Below are positions 8,494-16,680 of a stretch of 64,000 nt of DNA, piece by piece. This DNA is from Claveliimonas monacensis (lineage in GTDB: Bacteria > Bacillota > Clostridia > Lachnospirales > Lachnospiraceae). Numbering within the stretch: the first letter of the stretch is position 1; every line of letters begins with the position of its first letter. The notes below the pieces were generated by a model that ran no database searches, was not told the origin of the DNA, and saw nothing but the letters and a program-made list of their open reading frames with translations. Location of the stretch: NCBI RefSeq assembly GCF_014982975.1, contig NZ_JADCKL010000003.1:62001-126000 (forward strand), given 5' to 3'. A program made the translations under genes and the position numbers.

Positions 8494-9696
8494 ATGAGTT
8501 TAGCATTAGCAGTACTGAAAAAGGGAGAAGGGCGCACGCTGAAGGCGGGAGGCGCCTGGATTTTTGACAATGAGATAGACAGCGTGACAGGAGCCTTTGA
8601 GAACGGGGATGTTGTGATGGTCCATGACTTTGACGGCTATCCCATGGGACGGGGCTTTATCAATATGCACTCCAAAATACGCATCCGGATGCTGACGAGA
8701 AACCCGGACCAGGAGATCGATGAGGAGTTTTTCCGGGAACGCCTGCGGGATGCCTGGGAGTACCGGAAAAAGACGGTGGACACAGGAAGCTGCCGGATCG
8801 TCTTCGGAGAGGCGGATTTCCTTCCGGGGCTGGTGGTGGACAAGTTTTCGGACGTGCTCGTCTTCCAGTGTCTGGCTCTTGGGATGGACAGGTACAAGGA
8901 AAAGCTTCTCTTTATGCTGAAGGAGCTCCTGGCAGAGGACGGCGTTGAGGTCCGGGGCATCTACGAGAGGAGCGATGCAAAGGAGAGAGAAAAAGAGGGC
9001 ATGAGGAAGACAAAGGGCTTTCTCGGTGAACCCTTTGACACCTTTGTCCATATTGAGGAGAATGGAGTCAAATACATCGTGGACGTAAAGGACGGGCAGA
9101 AGACCGGATTTTTCCTGGATCAGAAATACAATCGGCTGGCCATCCAGAAGCTGTGCCGGGGCGCTCGGGTGCTGGACTGCTTTACCCATACAGGCTCCTT
9201 TGCCCTGAACGCGGGGGTCGCCGGGGCAAAGAGCGTCCTGGGGGTGGACGCCTCCGGCCTTGCGGTGGCCCAGGCCCGGGAGAACGCAGCCCTCAACGGG
9301 CTCTCAGACCGGGTGGAGTTCCGGGAGGCGGACGTGTTTGACCTGCTCCCCTCCCTGCTGGAGAAAGAGGAGCAGTACGATGTGGTGATCCTGGATCCGC
9401 CGGCCTTCACAAAGTCCAGGAATTCCATCAAAAATGCGGTGAAGGGCTACCGGGAGATCAACATCCGGGGCATGAAGCTGGTCCGGGACGGTGGCTTTCT
9501 GGCCACCTGCTCCTGCTCCCATTTTATGGATTTTGAACTGTTCACAAAGACCATACGGGAGGCGGCCAGAAGCGCCCACGTGCGCCTCAGGCAGGTGGAG
9601 TTCCGGACCCAGGCGCCGGACCACCCCATCCTGTGGGCGGCGGATGAGAGCTATTATCTGAAGTTCTATATTTTCCAGGTGTGTAAGGAGAGGTAA
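8494..9696 (+). CDS. rlmI: Class I SAM-dependent rRNA cytosine-C5 methyltransferase, RlmI-like
   Basis: A 400-residue enzyme, close to E. coli RlmI (396), which methylates C1962 of 23S rRNA. An N-terminal PUA-type RNA-binding region (about residues 1-80) precedes the EEHEH-like linker and a Rossmann methyltransferase domain with motif [16 protein letters not shown] (about 225-240), catalytic-site DPPAFTKS (about 305) and CSCSHFM (about 337). The Cys in the last motif fits the C5-methyltransferase mechanism. The ATG at 8494 is preceded by AGGAGAAAAG. A TATGAT at 8427-8432 may be its -10 box; the -35 region is weak. Exact target base is inferred from family membership. Confidence 0.9.
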   Translation: MSLALAVLKKGEGRTLKAGGAWIFDNEIDSVTGAFENGDVVMVHDFDGYPMGRGFINMHSKIRIRMLTRNPDQEIDEEFFRERLRDAWEYRKKTVDTGSCRIVFGEADFLPGLVVDKFSDVLVFQCLALGMDRYKEKLLFMLKELLAEDGVEVRGIYERSDAKEREKEGMRKTKGFLGEPFDTFVHIEENGVKYIVDVKDGQKTGFFLDQKYNRLAIQKLCRGARVLDCFTHTGSFALNAGVAGAKSVLGVDASGLAVAQARENAALNGLSDRVEFREADVFDLLPSLLEKEEQYDVVILDPPAFTKSRNSIKNAVKGYREINIRGMKLVRDGGFLATCSCSHFMDFELFTKTIREAARSAHVRLRQVEFRTQAPDHPILWAADESYYLKFYIFQVCKER

Positions 9697-9808
9697 GCGG
9701 CTTGAAAAGCCGGCCTTTCGAGTGCGGACAGGAACGAGTTCTCCGATGCTGATGACCCATACGTTCAATCCTTGCATATACTGGTAAAAAAAGAAAAGAG
9801 TTTTTGTC

Positions 9809-10378
9809 ATGAGATGTAAAAAAGGATGTGCACAGAAGAACTGCCCGTGCTGCCGTCCGGGCCCTCCCGGCCCACAGGGACCGGCGGGGCCGCAGGGAGA
9901 ACCCGGCCCACAGGGACCGGCAGGGCCGCAGGGAGAACCCGGTCCTCAGGGGCCGGCAGGAGGGACGGATAACCTTCTGAGCGCCTTTGCCACGCCCCCG
10001 CAGCTGGGAACTCCGGGGATGCCGCTTGTTTTTGACAGGAACGGTGCCGTCCTGGGCGATGCGGTCGTCCACGGGCAGAACAGCCCGGATATCGCCATCC
10101 GGCAGCCGGGCACCTACTATGTCTCCTTTCATGGGGCAGTCACCCCGGGGTCGGGCGCTGCCTTCCCCCTGAGCGTGAGATTGTTCCTCACTTCCCAGGG
10201 AACAGAGGTGGCCGGGGCTTCAGCCGTTCACACCTTTACCGCCCCGGGGACCACGGCCGGGATGTCATTTTCCCAGATCTTGGATGTATCTTCGGCCCCT
10301 GTGGTGCTTCAGGTGAACAGCGAAGGAGGAGGCTTCATTTACGGTGAAGTCAATATATGTGTGATAAAGCTTTATTAA
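9809..10378 (+). CDS. Collagen-like protein with BclA-type C-terminal domain
   Basis: A 189-residue protein with a short Cys-rich head ([15 protein letters not shown], six cysteines within the first 16 residues counting both clusters), about 11 Gly-X-Y triplets built from [12 protein letters not shown] units (residues 17-52), and a beta-rich C-terminal domain typical of BclA-like exosporium proteins (TNF/C1q-like jelly roll). Such proteins form trimers on spore or cell surfaces. There is no signal peptide, which agrees with spore-coat or exosporium assembly from the mother cell. The ATG at 9809 has only a weak AAAGAG-like SD. The upstream 112 bp hold no clear vegetative promoter, so a sporulation sigma factor is possible. 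Function is inferred from architecture. Confidence 0.85.
   Translation: MRCKKGCAQKNCPCCRPGPPGPQGPAGPQGEPGPQGPAGPQGEPGPQGPAGGTDNLLSAFATPPQLGTPGMPLVFDRNGAVLGDAVVHGQNSPDIAIRQPGTYYVSFHGAVTPGSGAAFPLSVRLFLTSQGTEVAGASAVHTFTAPGTTAGMSFSQILDVSSAPVVLQVNSEGGGFIYGEVNICVIKLY
9869..9961 (+). repeat. 36-bp tandem repeat encoding collagen triplets
   Basis: Two near-identical 36-bp units (9869-9904 and 9905-9940, one base different) plus a diverged partial third unit (9941-9961) encode [12 protein letters not shown]. Such repeats vary in copy number among strains by slippage or recombination, changing stalk length. Confidence 0.9.
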
Positions 10379-10400
10379 AAGCACAGAAAGGAATTTGCTT

Positions 10401-11087
10401 ATGATACACCTGTACTATACAGAAAAAGGCCAGGGCAAACCCCTCATCCTCCTCCACGGAAACGGGGAGGACAGCAGCTATTTTGACCGCCAGATGGACT
10501 ATTTCTCGCAGACGCGGCGGGTCATCGCGGTGGACACAAGAGGACACGGCAGGTCGCCCCGGGGAACCGCGCCCTTTACCATCCGCCAGTTTGCCGAGGA
10601 CCTGCGGGGATTTATGGAGGAGATGGGAATCGATAAGGCGGACCTCCTGGGATTTTCAGACGGGGGAAATATCGCTCTCATCTTTGCCCTGCGGTATCCG
10701 GGAAAAGTGGACCGCCTCATCCTGAACGGAGCCAACCTGTGGTCAGGGGGAGTGAAGCCATCGGTCCAGATACCCATTATCCTGGGGTACTATATAGCCA
10801 ACTTTTTCGGTCATTTCAGCGGGAAGGCCAGAGCCAATGCGGAGCTGCTGCGGCTTATGGTGAAGGACCCCGATATAAAAGCGGAGGAGCTTCGGAGCAT
10901 CCAGAGTCCCACTCTTGTAATCGCGGGAGAGAGGGATATGATACGGGAGGAGCACACCAGGCTGATCGCGGCGGAGATACCGGGGGCAGAGCTGAGCATC
11001 ATCCCGGGAGACCACTTTATCGCGGCGGGCAACCCGGAGGGCTTCAACCGGGAGGTGGACCGGTTCCTGCGGGAGACATTTTCATAG
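10401..11087 (+). CDS. Alpha/beta-fold hydrolase
   Basis: A 228-residue cytosolic alpha/beta hydrolase. The oxyanion-hole motif is LLHGNGEDSSYF (about residue 18), the nucleophile elbow is GFSDGG (Ser near residue 88), and the catalytic His is in GDHF near the C terminus; an acidic residue in AGERDMI completes a plausible triad. Substrate cannot be told from sequence; related proteins are esterases, C-C hydrolases or haloperoxidase-like enzymes. The ATG at 10401 has AAAGGA 8 bases upstream and is preferred over a TTG at 10395. It follows the collagen gene by 22 bp and may share its transcript; it converges on the radical SAM gene. Confidence 0.85.
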   Translation: MIHLYYTEKGQGKPLILLHGNGEDSSYFDRQMDYFSQTRRVIAVDTRGHGRSPRGTAPFTIRQFAEDLRGFMEEMGIDKADLLGFSDGGNIALIFALRYPGKVDRLILNGANLWSGGVKPSVQIPIILGYYIANFFGHFSGKARANAELLRLMVKDPDIKAEELRSIQSPTLVIAGERDMIREEHTRLIAAEIPGAELSIIPGDHFIAAGNPEGFNREVDRFLRETFS

Positions 11088-11103
11088 GAGAGCTTGCCTG
11101 TTT

Positions 11104-12045
11104 TTACAGCCCCTCCAGGTCAAAGGGAGGGGTGTACTCTTCCCTGGCGCTGGACCGCTCCTGCATATAGCCTGCGTCCAGCCCCAGCTCCAGGGCCACC
11201 TCCAGCACCTTCCCGTACTCGTAGGAGGTGAGACGCCGGTTGATCTCCGGGTGCTCCGATGCCTTGAAAAAGGGTGTGTACTGGCTCAGGAGGCTTAGGA
11301 GAAAGCTGTCTTTCGGAAGATTTTCCGCCATCCAGCCAAGCAGGCGGGTGGACTCCTCCCTCTGGCCCGGGAGGACCATGTGCCGTATGAGAGTGCCCCG
11401 GACTAATAGCCCGTTTTTGTCAAAGACAGGCTTTCCGGTCTGCCGGATCATTTCCCCCACAGCCTTGGAGGCGTGCCGGAAGTAATCCGGTGCGCCGGAA
11501 TATTTTTTTGCCCTGTGGGAAGAAAAATATTTGAGGTCCGGCAGATATACGTCCACATATCCCTCCAGCATCCGCAGCGTCTCCATCTTCTCGTAGCCGC
11601 CGCAGTTGTAGATGATTGGAATGTGCAGCTTCGGGCGCACCCTGTCCAGGACCGGCAGGATGGAGGGAAGGAACTGGGTGGCGGTGATGAGGTCGATGTT
11701 TCCGGCACCTTTGTCCTGCAGCTCAAGAAAGATTTCTCCCAGCCGGTCCGGGGAGAGGACCTTTCCCACCTCCCCCTGGCTGATGGGATAGTTCTGGCAG
11801 TAGCAGCATTTCAGGGTGCAGCCGGAGAAGAAGACAGCGCCGCTTCCGCTTTCCCCGCTGATACAGGGCTCCTCCCAGAAGTGTAGGGCCGCGCGGGCGG
11901 CCCGGATTTCGGGGCCGCAGCCGCAGATGCCGGGATGGACATACCGATCAGCATGACACATGCGGGGACAGAGGGTGCAGTCACGGTAAAGTTCACTGAG
12001 ATCAGGGACGGAGGCCGCACCAGAGGAGGTCAGGGGACTACGCAT
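11104..12045 (-). CDS. Radical SAM protein, PflX/pyruvate-formate-lyase-activase-like
   Basis: A 313-residue radical SAM protein of the PflX type (COG1313). The cluster motif is CTLKCCYC (C-x3-C-x2-C, near residue 74), preceded by an extra Cys-rich N-terminal segment CTLCPRMCHADRY and CGCGPE that may hold a second cluster. Members resemble pyruvate-formate-lyase activating enzymes but their partner is usually unknown, and no glycyl radical enzyme gene is nearby. The start overlaps the end of the acyl-ACP thioesterase by 8 bp, so translation is coupled and the two are one transcript. The C terminus is complete. Confidence 0.85.
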   Translation of the reverse strand: MRSPLTSSGAASVPDLSELYRDCTLCPRMCHADRYVHPGICGCGPEIRAARAALHFWEEPCISGESGSGAVFFSGCTLKCCYCQNYPISQGEVGKVLSPDRLGEIFLELQDKGAGNIDLITATQFLPSILPVLDRVRPKLHIPIIYNCGGYEKMETLRMLEGYVDVYLPDLKYFSSHRAKKYSGAPDYFRHASKAVGEMIRQTGKPVFDKNGLLVRGTLIRHMVLPGQREESTRLLGWMAENLPKDSFLLSLLSQYTPFFKASEHPEINRRLTSYEYGKVLEVALELGLDAGYMQERSSAREEYTPPFDLEGL

Positions 12046-12787
12046 GGCCGCCGTCCTCCTCCCTGAAGGTGATGCTGGCCTGGACTGCCAGTGTCCCGTC
12101 CTCCTTCACGCCTGCCAGGAGAAAATCTTCTTCCCTCCTTGCGCGCCAGATGGAGATGCGCTCCTTTTCAAAGCACTGCCGCAGATAGTGTATCTCGAAG
12201 TCCGTGATCTGTTTCCCTGCATGGAAATCCAGGTCAAAGGCGTTGAGAAAGAGGGGAATATACTTCTGGTTGTTCATGTGTCCGCTCTTGTCAAGGTCTG
12301 TGTATCGGACAGTGTGGGTATAGCAGCGCTCCATGCCATCAATAGTTCTTGGGAAACGCTGGAAAGCAGGAAGATCCAGGGGTGTCCTCTCGTCGGTGTC
12401 CGTGGGATAGCTGATGGCCTCCGGCGTGCAGATCTTTCCGGCTTTAAGATCGCACAGACAGCTTTCCACCCGCCCTTTGGCCAGGAGCTCATTGCCATTG
12501 GAGACAGTGAAGGCCTGGTGGAAGCGGATCGAAGGCTTTGGATTTTCCACCCAGGAGGCCAGCTTAAGGGGAGAGTCGTAGTCTGCCCTCCTCTCGATGT
12601 GGAGCCTGTATTTTGTAAAAACCCAGCAGATGCCGTAGGTCTCCGGCAGGGTGTCGTTGCCTTTGCCAAGCGCATGCATGTAGGCGGTCACTGCGTCCTG
12701 GAAATATTCAAAATAGCCGTTTGCTCCTATGAGGCCGGTGTGGTCGGACTCACGGAACTGGGGAAAATATTCTTTTTCGTGGATCAT
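12038..12787 (-). CDS. Acyl-ACP thioesterase (hotdog fold)
   Basis: A 249-residue acyl-[acyl-carrier-protein] thioesterase of the FatA/FatB type with two hotdog repeats. The second repeat carries DLDKSGHMNNQKYI, the family's active-site signature with Asp/Asn/His. It releases free fatty acids from acyl-ACP in the cytosol. The ATG at 12787 follows CAGGAGGTTATTTCC, a strong SD. A promoter lies at 12826-12854 and the radical SAM gene overlaps its end by 8 bp. Bacterial members occur in many Firmicutes; chain-length preference is not predictable here. Confidence 0.9.
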   Translation of the reverse strand: MIHEKEYFPQFRESDHTGLIGANGYFEYFQDAVTAYMHALGKGNDTLPETYGICWVFTKYRLHIERRADYDSPLKLASWVENPKPSIRFHQAFTVSNGNELLAKGRVESCLCDLKAGKICTPEAISYPTDTDERTPLDLPAFQRFPRTIDGMERCYTHTVRYTDLDKSGHMNNQKYIPLFLNAFDLDFHAGKQITDFEIHYLRQCFEKERISIWRARREEDFLLAGVKEDGTLAVQASITFREEDGGHA

Positions 12788-12825
12788 GGAAATAACCTCC
12801 TGTCCTGAATTTGTCTTGTCTTTCT

Positions 12826-12854
12826 ATTATAGCCTTTTGCATAGAATGACAAAA
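12826..12854 (-). promoter_or_regulatory. Promoter of the thioesterase/radical SAM operon
   Basis: On the minus strand a TTTTGT box (12854-12849) lies 17 bp before a perfect TATAAT (12831-12826); TTGTCA two bases further on gives a 15-bp alternative. It is divergent from the promoter at 12890-12919, only 35 bp away. Confidence 0.6.
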
Positions 12855-12889
12855 GTATTTTTCGCAGAAAAGAGGAGCGAAGAAGTACC

Positions 12890-12919
12890 TTGCAGGGAGG
12901 GAGAGGAAAGACATATAAT
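12890..12919 (+). promoter_or_regulatory. Promoter at the head of the chalcogen (S/Se) cluster
   Basis: TTGCAG (12890-12895) and TATAAT (12914-12919) with 18-bp spacing stand 37 bp upstream of the cysteine-desulfurase-like ATG. This is the first promoter of the co-directional block running to 27.2 kb. Confidence 0.6.
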
Positions 12920-12955
12920 GAGTACATAGCTCAAACGAAAAGGAGGCAGGGGAAC

Positions 12956-14116
12956 ATGGGAGAAGAAAAGGCCAAGATCTATTTTGACAATGGGAGCACT
13001 TCCTGGCCCAAGGCGCCGGGAGTGGCGGAGGCGGTGGGGCGCCTCCTCACAGAGGGAGCCTTCAATATCAACCGGGGAAACTATGAGGGAGCTTACGAGG
13101 TGGAAGCGGCGGTGCTGGACACAAGGGAACAGCTGGCCCGGCTTTTCCATGCGGAAAACTCCCGGCGGGTCATCTTCACACCGGGGATCACCCACTCCCT
13201 GAATTATTTTATCCGGGGATTTTTAAAAAGAGGGGACCATGTGCTTGTCACCGGGATGGAGCACAATGCGGTCATGCGCCCTCTGCGGTGTATGGAGAAG
13301 GAGGGAGTTACCTGGGAGTGCATCCCCACGGACAGAGAGGGAAATGTGCGCTCCGCTGACGTGGAGGGGATGATCCGGAAGAACACAAGGGCGGTCATTG
13401 TCCTCCATGCATCGAATGTATGTGGCACCATTGTCCCGGTGGAGGAGATCGGGCGGATCTGCCGGGAGAGGGGTGTGTTCTTTGTGGTGGATACGGCCCA
13501 GAGCGCGGGAACCATCCCCCTGGATATGGAGGAGGCCTGCGTGGATTTCCTGGCTTTTACAGGTCACAAGGGGCTGCTGGGTCCCCAGGGGGTGGGAGGA
13601 TTTCTTATCTCCGACAGCCTGGATGAGCAGATGGAGCCCCTCATCGCAGGCGGCACGGGCAGCATCTCTGATAGTCTGGATATGCCCCGCACTCTGCCGG
13701 ATAAGTACGAGAGCGGTACCGTGAACCTGCCTGGTATCATTGGACTTCACGCGGCTCTCTCCTACATCGAGGAGACGGGGCTGGATGTGATCCACAAAAA
13801 GAAGATGGAGCTGACAGAGCATTTCCTCGAGGAAGTGAAGAAGATCCCCGCTGTCCGCATTGTGGGAAGACAGGGGACAGAAGGCCGGGTGGCAGTGGTC
13901 TCTCTGGACTTTGAGGGGCGGGATAATGCCCTGGCCGCCTTTGAGCTGGAACAGCAGTACGGTATTATGACGCGGGTAGGCCTTCACTGTGCGCCTATGG
14001 CCCACAGGGCTCTCGGTACATTCCCGGGGGGAACGGTCCGGTTCGCCTTCAGCGCCGCCAACACAGAGGAAGAGGTGGATCGCTGTGCTGCGGCCCTGCA
14101 CAGCATGCTGGACTGA
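12956..14116 (+). CDS. Class-V aminotransferase / cysteine desulfurase-like enzyme
   Basis: A 386-residue PLP enzyme of the cysteine desulfurase-like family (TIGR01977-type, EGL-variant), which takes sulfur from cysteine or selenium from selenocysteine as an enzyme persulfide or selenide. The PLP site shows VDTAQSAG and the Schiff-base Lys205 in FTGHKGLLGPQG; the likely chalcogen-accepting Cys345 lies in GLHCAPMAHR. The ATG at 12956 has AAGGAGG 9 bases upstream and fits the family start better than an in-frame ATG at 12890. Members of this subfamily often sit beside selenium genes, and here an Se/S-carrier-like gene follows two genes later, which supports a donor role. Whether S or Se is the substrate is not visible. 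Confidence 0.9.
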   Translation: MGEEKAKIYFDNGSTSWPKAPGVAEAVGRLLTEGAFNINRGNYEGAYEVEAAVLDTREQLARLFHAENSRRVIFTPGITHSLNYFIRGFLKRGDHVLVTGMEHNAVMRPLRCMEKEGVTWECIPTDREGNVRSADVEGMIRKNTRAVIVLHASNVCGTIVPVEEIGRICRERGVFFVVDTAQSAGTIPLDMEEACVDFLAFTGHKGLLGPQGVGGFLISDSLDEQMEPLIAGGTGSISDSLDMPRTLPDKYESGTVNLPGIIGLHAALSYIEETGLDVIHKKKMELTEHFLEEVKKIPAVRIVGRQGTEGRVAVVSLDFEGRDNALAAFELEQQYGIMTRVGLHCAPMAHRALGTFPGGTVRFAFSAANTEEEVDRCAAALHSMLD

Positions 14117-14208
14117 GGAGTCAGATGAAAGGTACACACATACTAATAGAAAAAAACTATATATAAAAAGATACATTATAAAAAACAATAGCAAACCTCG
14201 CTCTTGCG

Positions 14209-14252
14209 ATTGTCCGGAAATTGTAAACGTGTTACGGTTATAAAAGGACAAT
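14209..14252 (+). promoter_or_regulatory. Possible structured mRNA leader before the first double-cubane gene
   Basis: The 174-bp gap between the desulfurase and the next gene is AT-rich (14117-14200) and then contains nested pairing: ATTGTCC (14209-14215) with GGACAAT (14246-14252), enclosing AATTGTAA (14219-14226) with TTACGGTT (14232-14239, two G-U pairs). It stands about 40 bases before the start codon. No known riboswitch class was recognised; it may be a regulator-binding site or a processing/stability hairpin. Confidence 0.35.
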
Positions 14253-14290
14253 TCTGAAAATATCAGATACACAAGAGGAGGTTTTTTATT

Positions 14291-15565
14291 ATGGCTGATT
14301 ACAGAAAAATGTGGGAAGATCTTGGCATGGATGTTGATACGCACGACCAGCTCTGCGAAGTGCTGCCCCAGGCCTTCGGCGATGTATATCTCTCCCAGGA
14401 GAACAGGCCCGAGTCCATGGATTACTACAATTTTGTAGTGGCGGAGATCCACGGTGTGCGGCCGGCAGAGCTCATCGAGCACCAGAAAAAAGGCGGAAAA
14501 GTGTTTGGAACTTTCTGCGTGTATGTGCCGGATGAGATCGTGTTTGCGGCAGATGCCATTGCCACAGGTTTATGCGGCGGTTCCCAGTTCTGGGTGCCGG
14601 GAGGAGAGAAGGTTCTCCCCACAAATACATGCCCTCTCATCAAGGCCTCCGTAGGCGCAAGGCTTGACCGGACCTGCCCCTTCTTCCGGATTGCGGATAT
14701 GTATGTAGGAGAGACGACCTGTGACGGCAAGAAGAAAGCCTGGGAGATCCTGGCTGAGGACGTGCCGGTGCATGTCATGGATCTGCCCCAGATGAAGAGA
14801 GAGAAGGATGTCTGTTCCTGGGCGGATGAGATCCGTACCTTCAAAAAAGTGGTGGAGGACTTCACAGGAAATGAGATCACTGCGGAGAAACTGGCAGCCA
14901 GCATCCATATGATCAACAACAAGAGAAAGGCACTGGAGAGGCTTTACGCCTTCAGAAAGAACGACAAACTGCCCATCAGCGGAAAGGACGTGCTCCTTAT
15001 CTCCCAGATTGCCTTCTATGACGATCCCACAAGATTTGCGGAGATGACAAACAAGCTCTGTGATGAGCTGGAGCAGAGAGTGGCAGACGGCATCAGTGTC
15101 TTCCCGGAGGGAACAAAGAGGATCATGCTTACCGGCACACCGCTGGCCATCCCCAACTGGAAGATCCACAACCTGGTGGAGACAAGCGGCGGCGCTGTAG
15201 TCTGTGAGGAGATGTGTACGGGAACACGGTACTTTGAGCGTCTGGTGGATGAGACAAAGACGACCGTGGACGAGCAGATCGACGCCCTGGCGGAGAGATA
15301 TATGGGCATCAACTGCGCATGCTTCACACCGAACCACGGCAGGATCGACGATATCATCCGCCTGGCTAAAGAGTACAAGGTGGACGGCGTCATTGATGTG
15401 AATCTGAAATTCTGCAGCCTCTACGATGTGGAAGGCTACACAGTGGAGAGAGAACTTCAGAAAGCAGGCATCCCGGTTCTCGGCATTGAGACAGACTATG
15501 TGGACAGTGATGCGCAGCAGCTCCGCACAAGGATCAGCGCTTTTATAGAGATGCTGGGGGCATAA
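14291..15565 (+). CDS. 2-hydroxyacyl-CoA dehydratase / double-cubane cluster family protein (paralogue 1)
   Basis: A 424-residue cytosolic Fe-S protein of the HgdB/BcrC/FldB family. Candidate cluster cysteines shared with the paralogue at 16681 include Cys76 (GTFCVYVP), Cys95, Cys114 (TNTCPLIKA), Cys129 (RTCPFF), Cys144 (GETTCDGKKK), Cys305/309, Cys342/344 and Cys375. Family members are dehydratases activated by an ATP-driven reductase or, in the DCCP branch, [8Fe-9S] double-cubane proteins that reduce small molecules. A matching activase is two genes downstream, but no CoA-transferase or acyl-CoA dehydrogenase is in the cluster, so I favour a DCCP-like reductase over an amino-acid fermentation dehydratase. 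The SD is AGAGGAGG, and the downstream gene starts one base after the stop codon. Confidence 0.85.
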   Translation: MADYRKMWEDLGMDVDTHDQLCEVLPQAFGDVYLSQENRPESMDYYNFVVAEIHGVRPAELIEHQKKGGKVFGTFCVYVPDEIVFAADAIATGLCGGSQFWVPGGEKVLPTNTCPLIKASVGARLDRTCPFFRIADMYVGETTCDGKKKAWEILAEDVPVHVMDLPQMKREKDVCSWADEIRTFKKVVEDFTGNEITAEKLAASIHMINNKRKALERLYAFRKNDKLPISGKDVLLISQIAFYDDPTRFAEMTNKLCDELEQRVADGISVFPEGTKRIMLTGTPLAIPNWKIHNLVETSGGAVVCEEMCTGTRYFERLVDETKTTVDEQIDALAERYMGINCACFTPNHGRIDDIIRLAKEYKVDGVIDVNLKFCSLYDVEGYTVERELQKAGIPVLGIETDYVDSDAQQLRTRISAFIEMLGA

Positions 15566-15566
15566 A

Positions 15567-15827
15567 ATGAAAGAGATACAGCATTATGTGCTTTTCCCGA
15601 ACCATGACAATGGAATGCGGCTGTATAAAAAACTGAAAGAGCAGGGGGTGAAGGCCGTCATTGCGCCGACACCCCGGAGCGCCAGCAAATGCTGCGGGAT
15701 CTCCCTTCTTGTCAGGGAGGAGGATATAGAAAAGATCCGCTGCTGCGTGCAGGAGAACAGCATAGAGATCCTGGATATCGTGACAGTGGAAAAAGATGTA
15801 AATCCGGGGCGGGACCGGTACTGCTGA
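15567..15827 (+). CDS. DUF3343 putative Se/S carrier-like protein
   Basis: An 86-residue protein of the DUF3343 family (PF11823, named 'putative Se/S carrier protein-like'). It has a ferredoxin-like alpha/beta pattern, a vicinal Cys pair in SASKCCGISL (about residues 36-45), and a further Cys in KIRCCVQ; the last residue before the stop is also Cys. Such proteins are thought to carry persulfide or selenide between a desulfurase and acceptors. The ATG follows the upstream stop as TAAAATG, so translation is coupled. The stop is TGA, directly after Cys, and the frame stays open to a TAA at 15870-15872, one base before the activase ATG; ordinary termination is still the simplest reading. Confidence 0.8.
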   Translation: MKEIQHYVLFPNHDNGMRLYKKLKEQGVKAVIAPTPRSASKCCGISLLVREEDIEKIRCCVQENSIEILDIVTVEKDVNPGRDRYC

Positions 15828-15873
15828 CAAGAGAAACAGGCCTTTGACAGAGGTGGAAAGGATAACAGGTAAA

Positions 15874-16653
15874 ATGGATTACATAGGCATTGACATAGGC
15901 TCCACAGCAGCCAAGGTAGTGGCCAGAGGAGACCATGAGATGGAGTTTGCGCTCCCCACAGGCTGGAGCAGCAAGGAGACGGCGAACATCATAAAGGAGA
16001 GACTGGCAGGAGATGGCATTGATGTGACCGGTGATGGGGCAAAAGTAGTGGCCACAGGCTATGGAAGGATCGCCGTGGAATACGCGGACTACGTCATCAC
16101 GGAAATCACCTGCCACGCCAGGGGCGGACGGGAGATGGGAAGCGATGACTGCGCCGTTATCGACGTGGGAGGACAGGACACGAAGGTGATCCTCATCAGC
16201 CACGGCGTTGTGCAGGACTTCCTCATGAATGATAAATGCTCCGCGGGTACAGGGAAATTCCTGGAGATCATGGCAAACCGTCTGGGCGTGGATCTACATG
16301 AGCTATTTGACATGGCGGAAGGAGGAGAGACGCTCTCCATCAGTTCCCTGTGTACCGTGTTTGCCGAGTCAGAGGTGATCAACTATATCGGCGAGGGCCG
16401 CAGAAGAGAGGACATCGCCGCAGGAGTGGTGGACTCTGTGGCTGCCAAGGTGGCTCAGCTTGCCATGAGGAAAAATCTGCCGGATCAGATCATTCTGACA
16501 GGAGGTCTCTCTGATAGCAGATATTTTGCAAAGATCCTGTCAGAGAAGATCGGAAAAACAATATCCCCCACAGACAGGGGAAGATATGCAGGAGCCCTGG
16601 GGGCATCGCTGCTGGCTGAGGAGAAGACAAAGCGGGCGGCCGCAAAACTGTAG
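15874..16653 (+). CDS. Acyl-CoA dehydratase activase (BadF/HgdC-type ATPase)
   Basis: A 259-residue ASKHA-fold ATPase that injects low-potential electrons, driven by ATP hydrolysis, into its HgdB-like or double-cubane partner. The phosphate-binding loop is YIGIDIGSTAAKVV at the N terminus, and the homodimer-bridging [4Fe-4S] ligands are expected in NDKCSAGTGKFLE and SSLCTVFAESEV. A second nucleotide motif is VIDVGGQDTKV. The ATG at 15874 gives the family N terminus; a TTG at 15844 would add an atypical leader. It lies between two HgdB-like paralogues and is the only activase in the window, so it may serve both. Confidence 0.93.
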   Translation: MDYIGIDIGSTAAKVVARGDHEMEFALPTGWSSKETANIIKERLAGDGIDVTGDGAKVVATGYGRIAVEYADYVITEITCHARGGREMGSDDCAVIDVGGQDTKVILISHGVVQDFLMNDKCSAGTGKFLEIMANRLGVDLHELFDMAEGGETLSISSLCTVFAESEVINYIGEGRRREDIAAGVVDSVAAKVAQLAMRKNLPDQIILTGGLSDSRYFAKILSEKIGKTISPTDRGRYAGALGASLLAEEKTKRAAAKL

Positions 16654-16680
16654 ACAAAGAGAGAAAAGGAGAAGAAAGAC

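Noticed and set aside
9869-9961. Tandem repeats that might suggest a CRISPR array
   Set aside because: They are in frame, 36 bp without unique spacers, and encode Gly-X-Y collagen triplets.
14222-14235. CcpA cre-like sequence TGTAAACGTGTTAC before the first double-cubane gene
   Set aside because: Only the left half matches the cre consensus; the right half lacks the expected CA, so it was not listed as a site.
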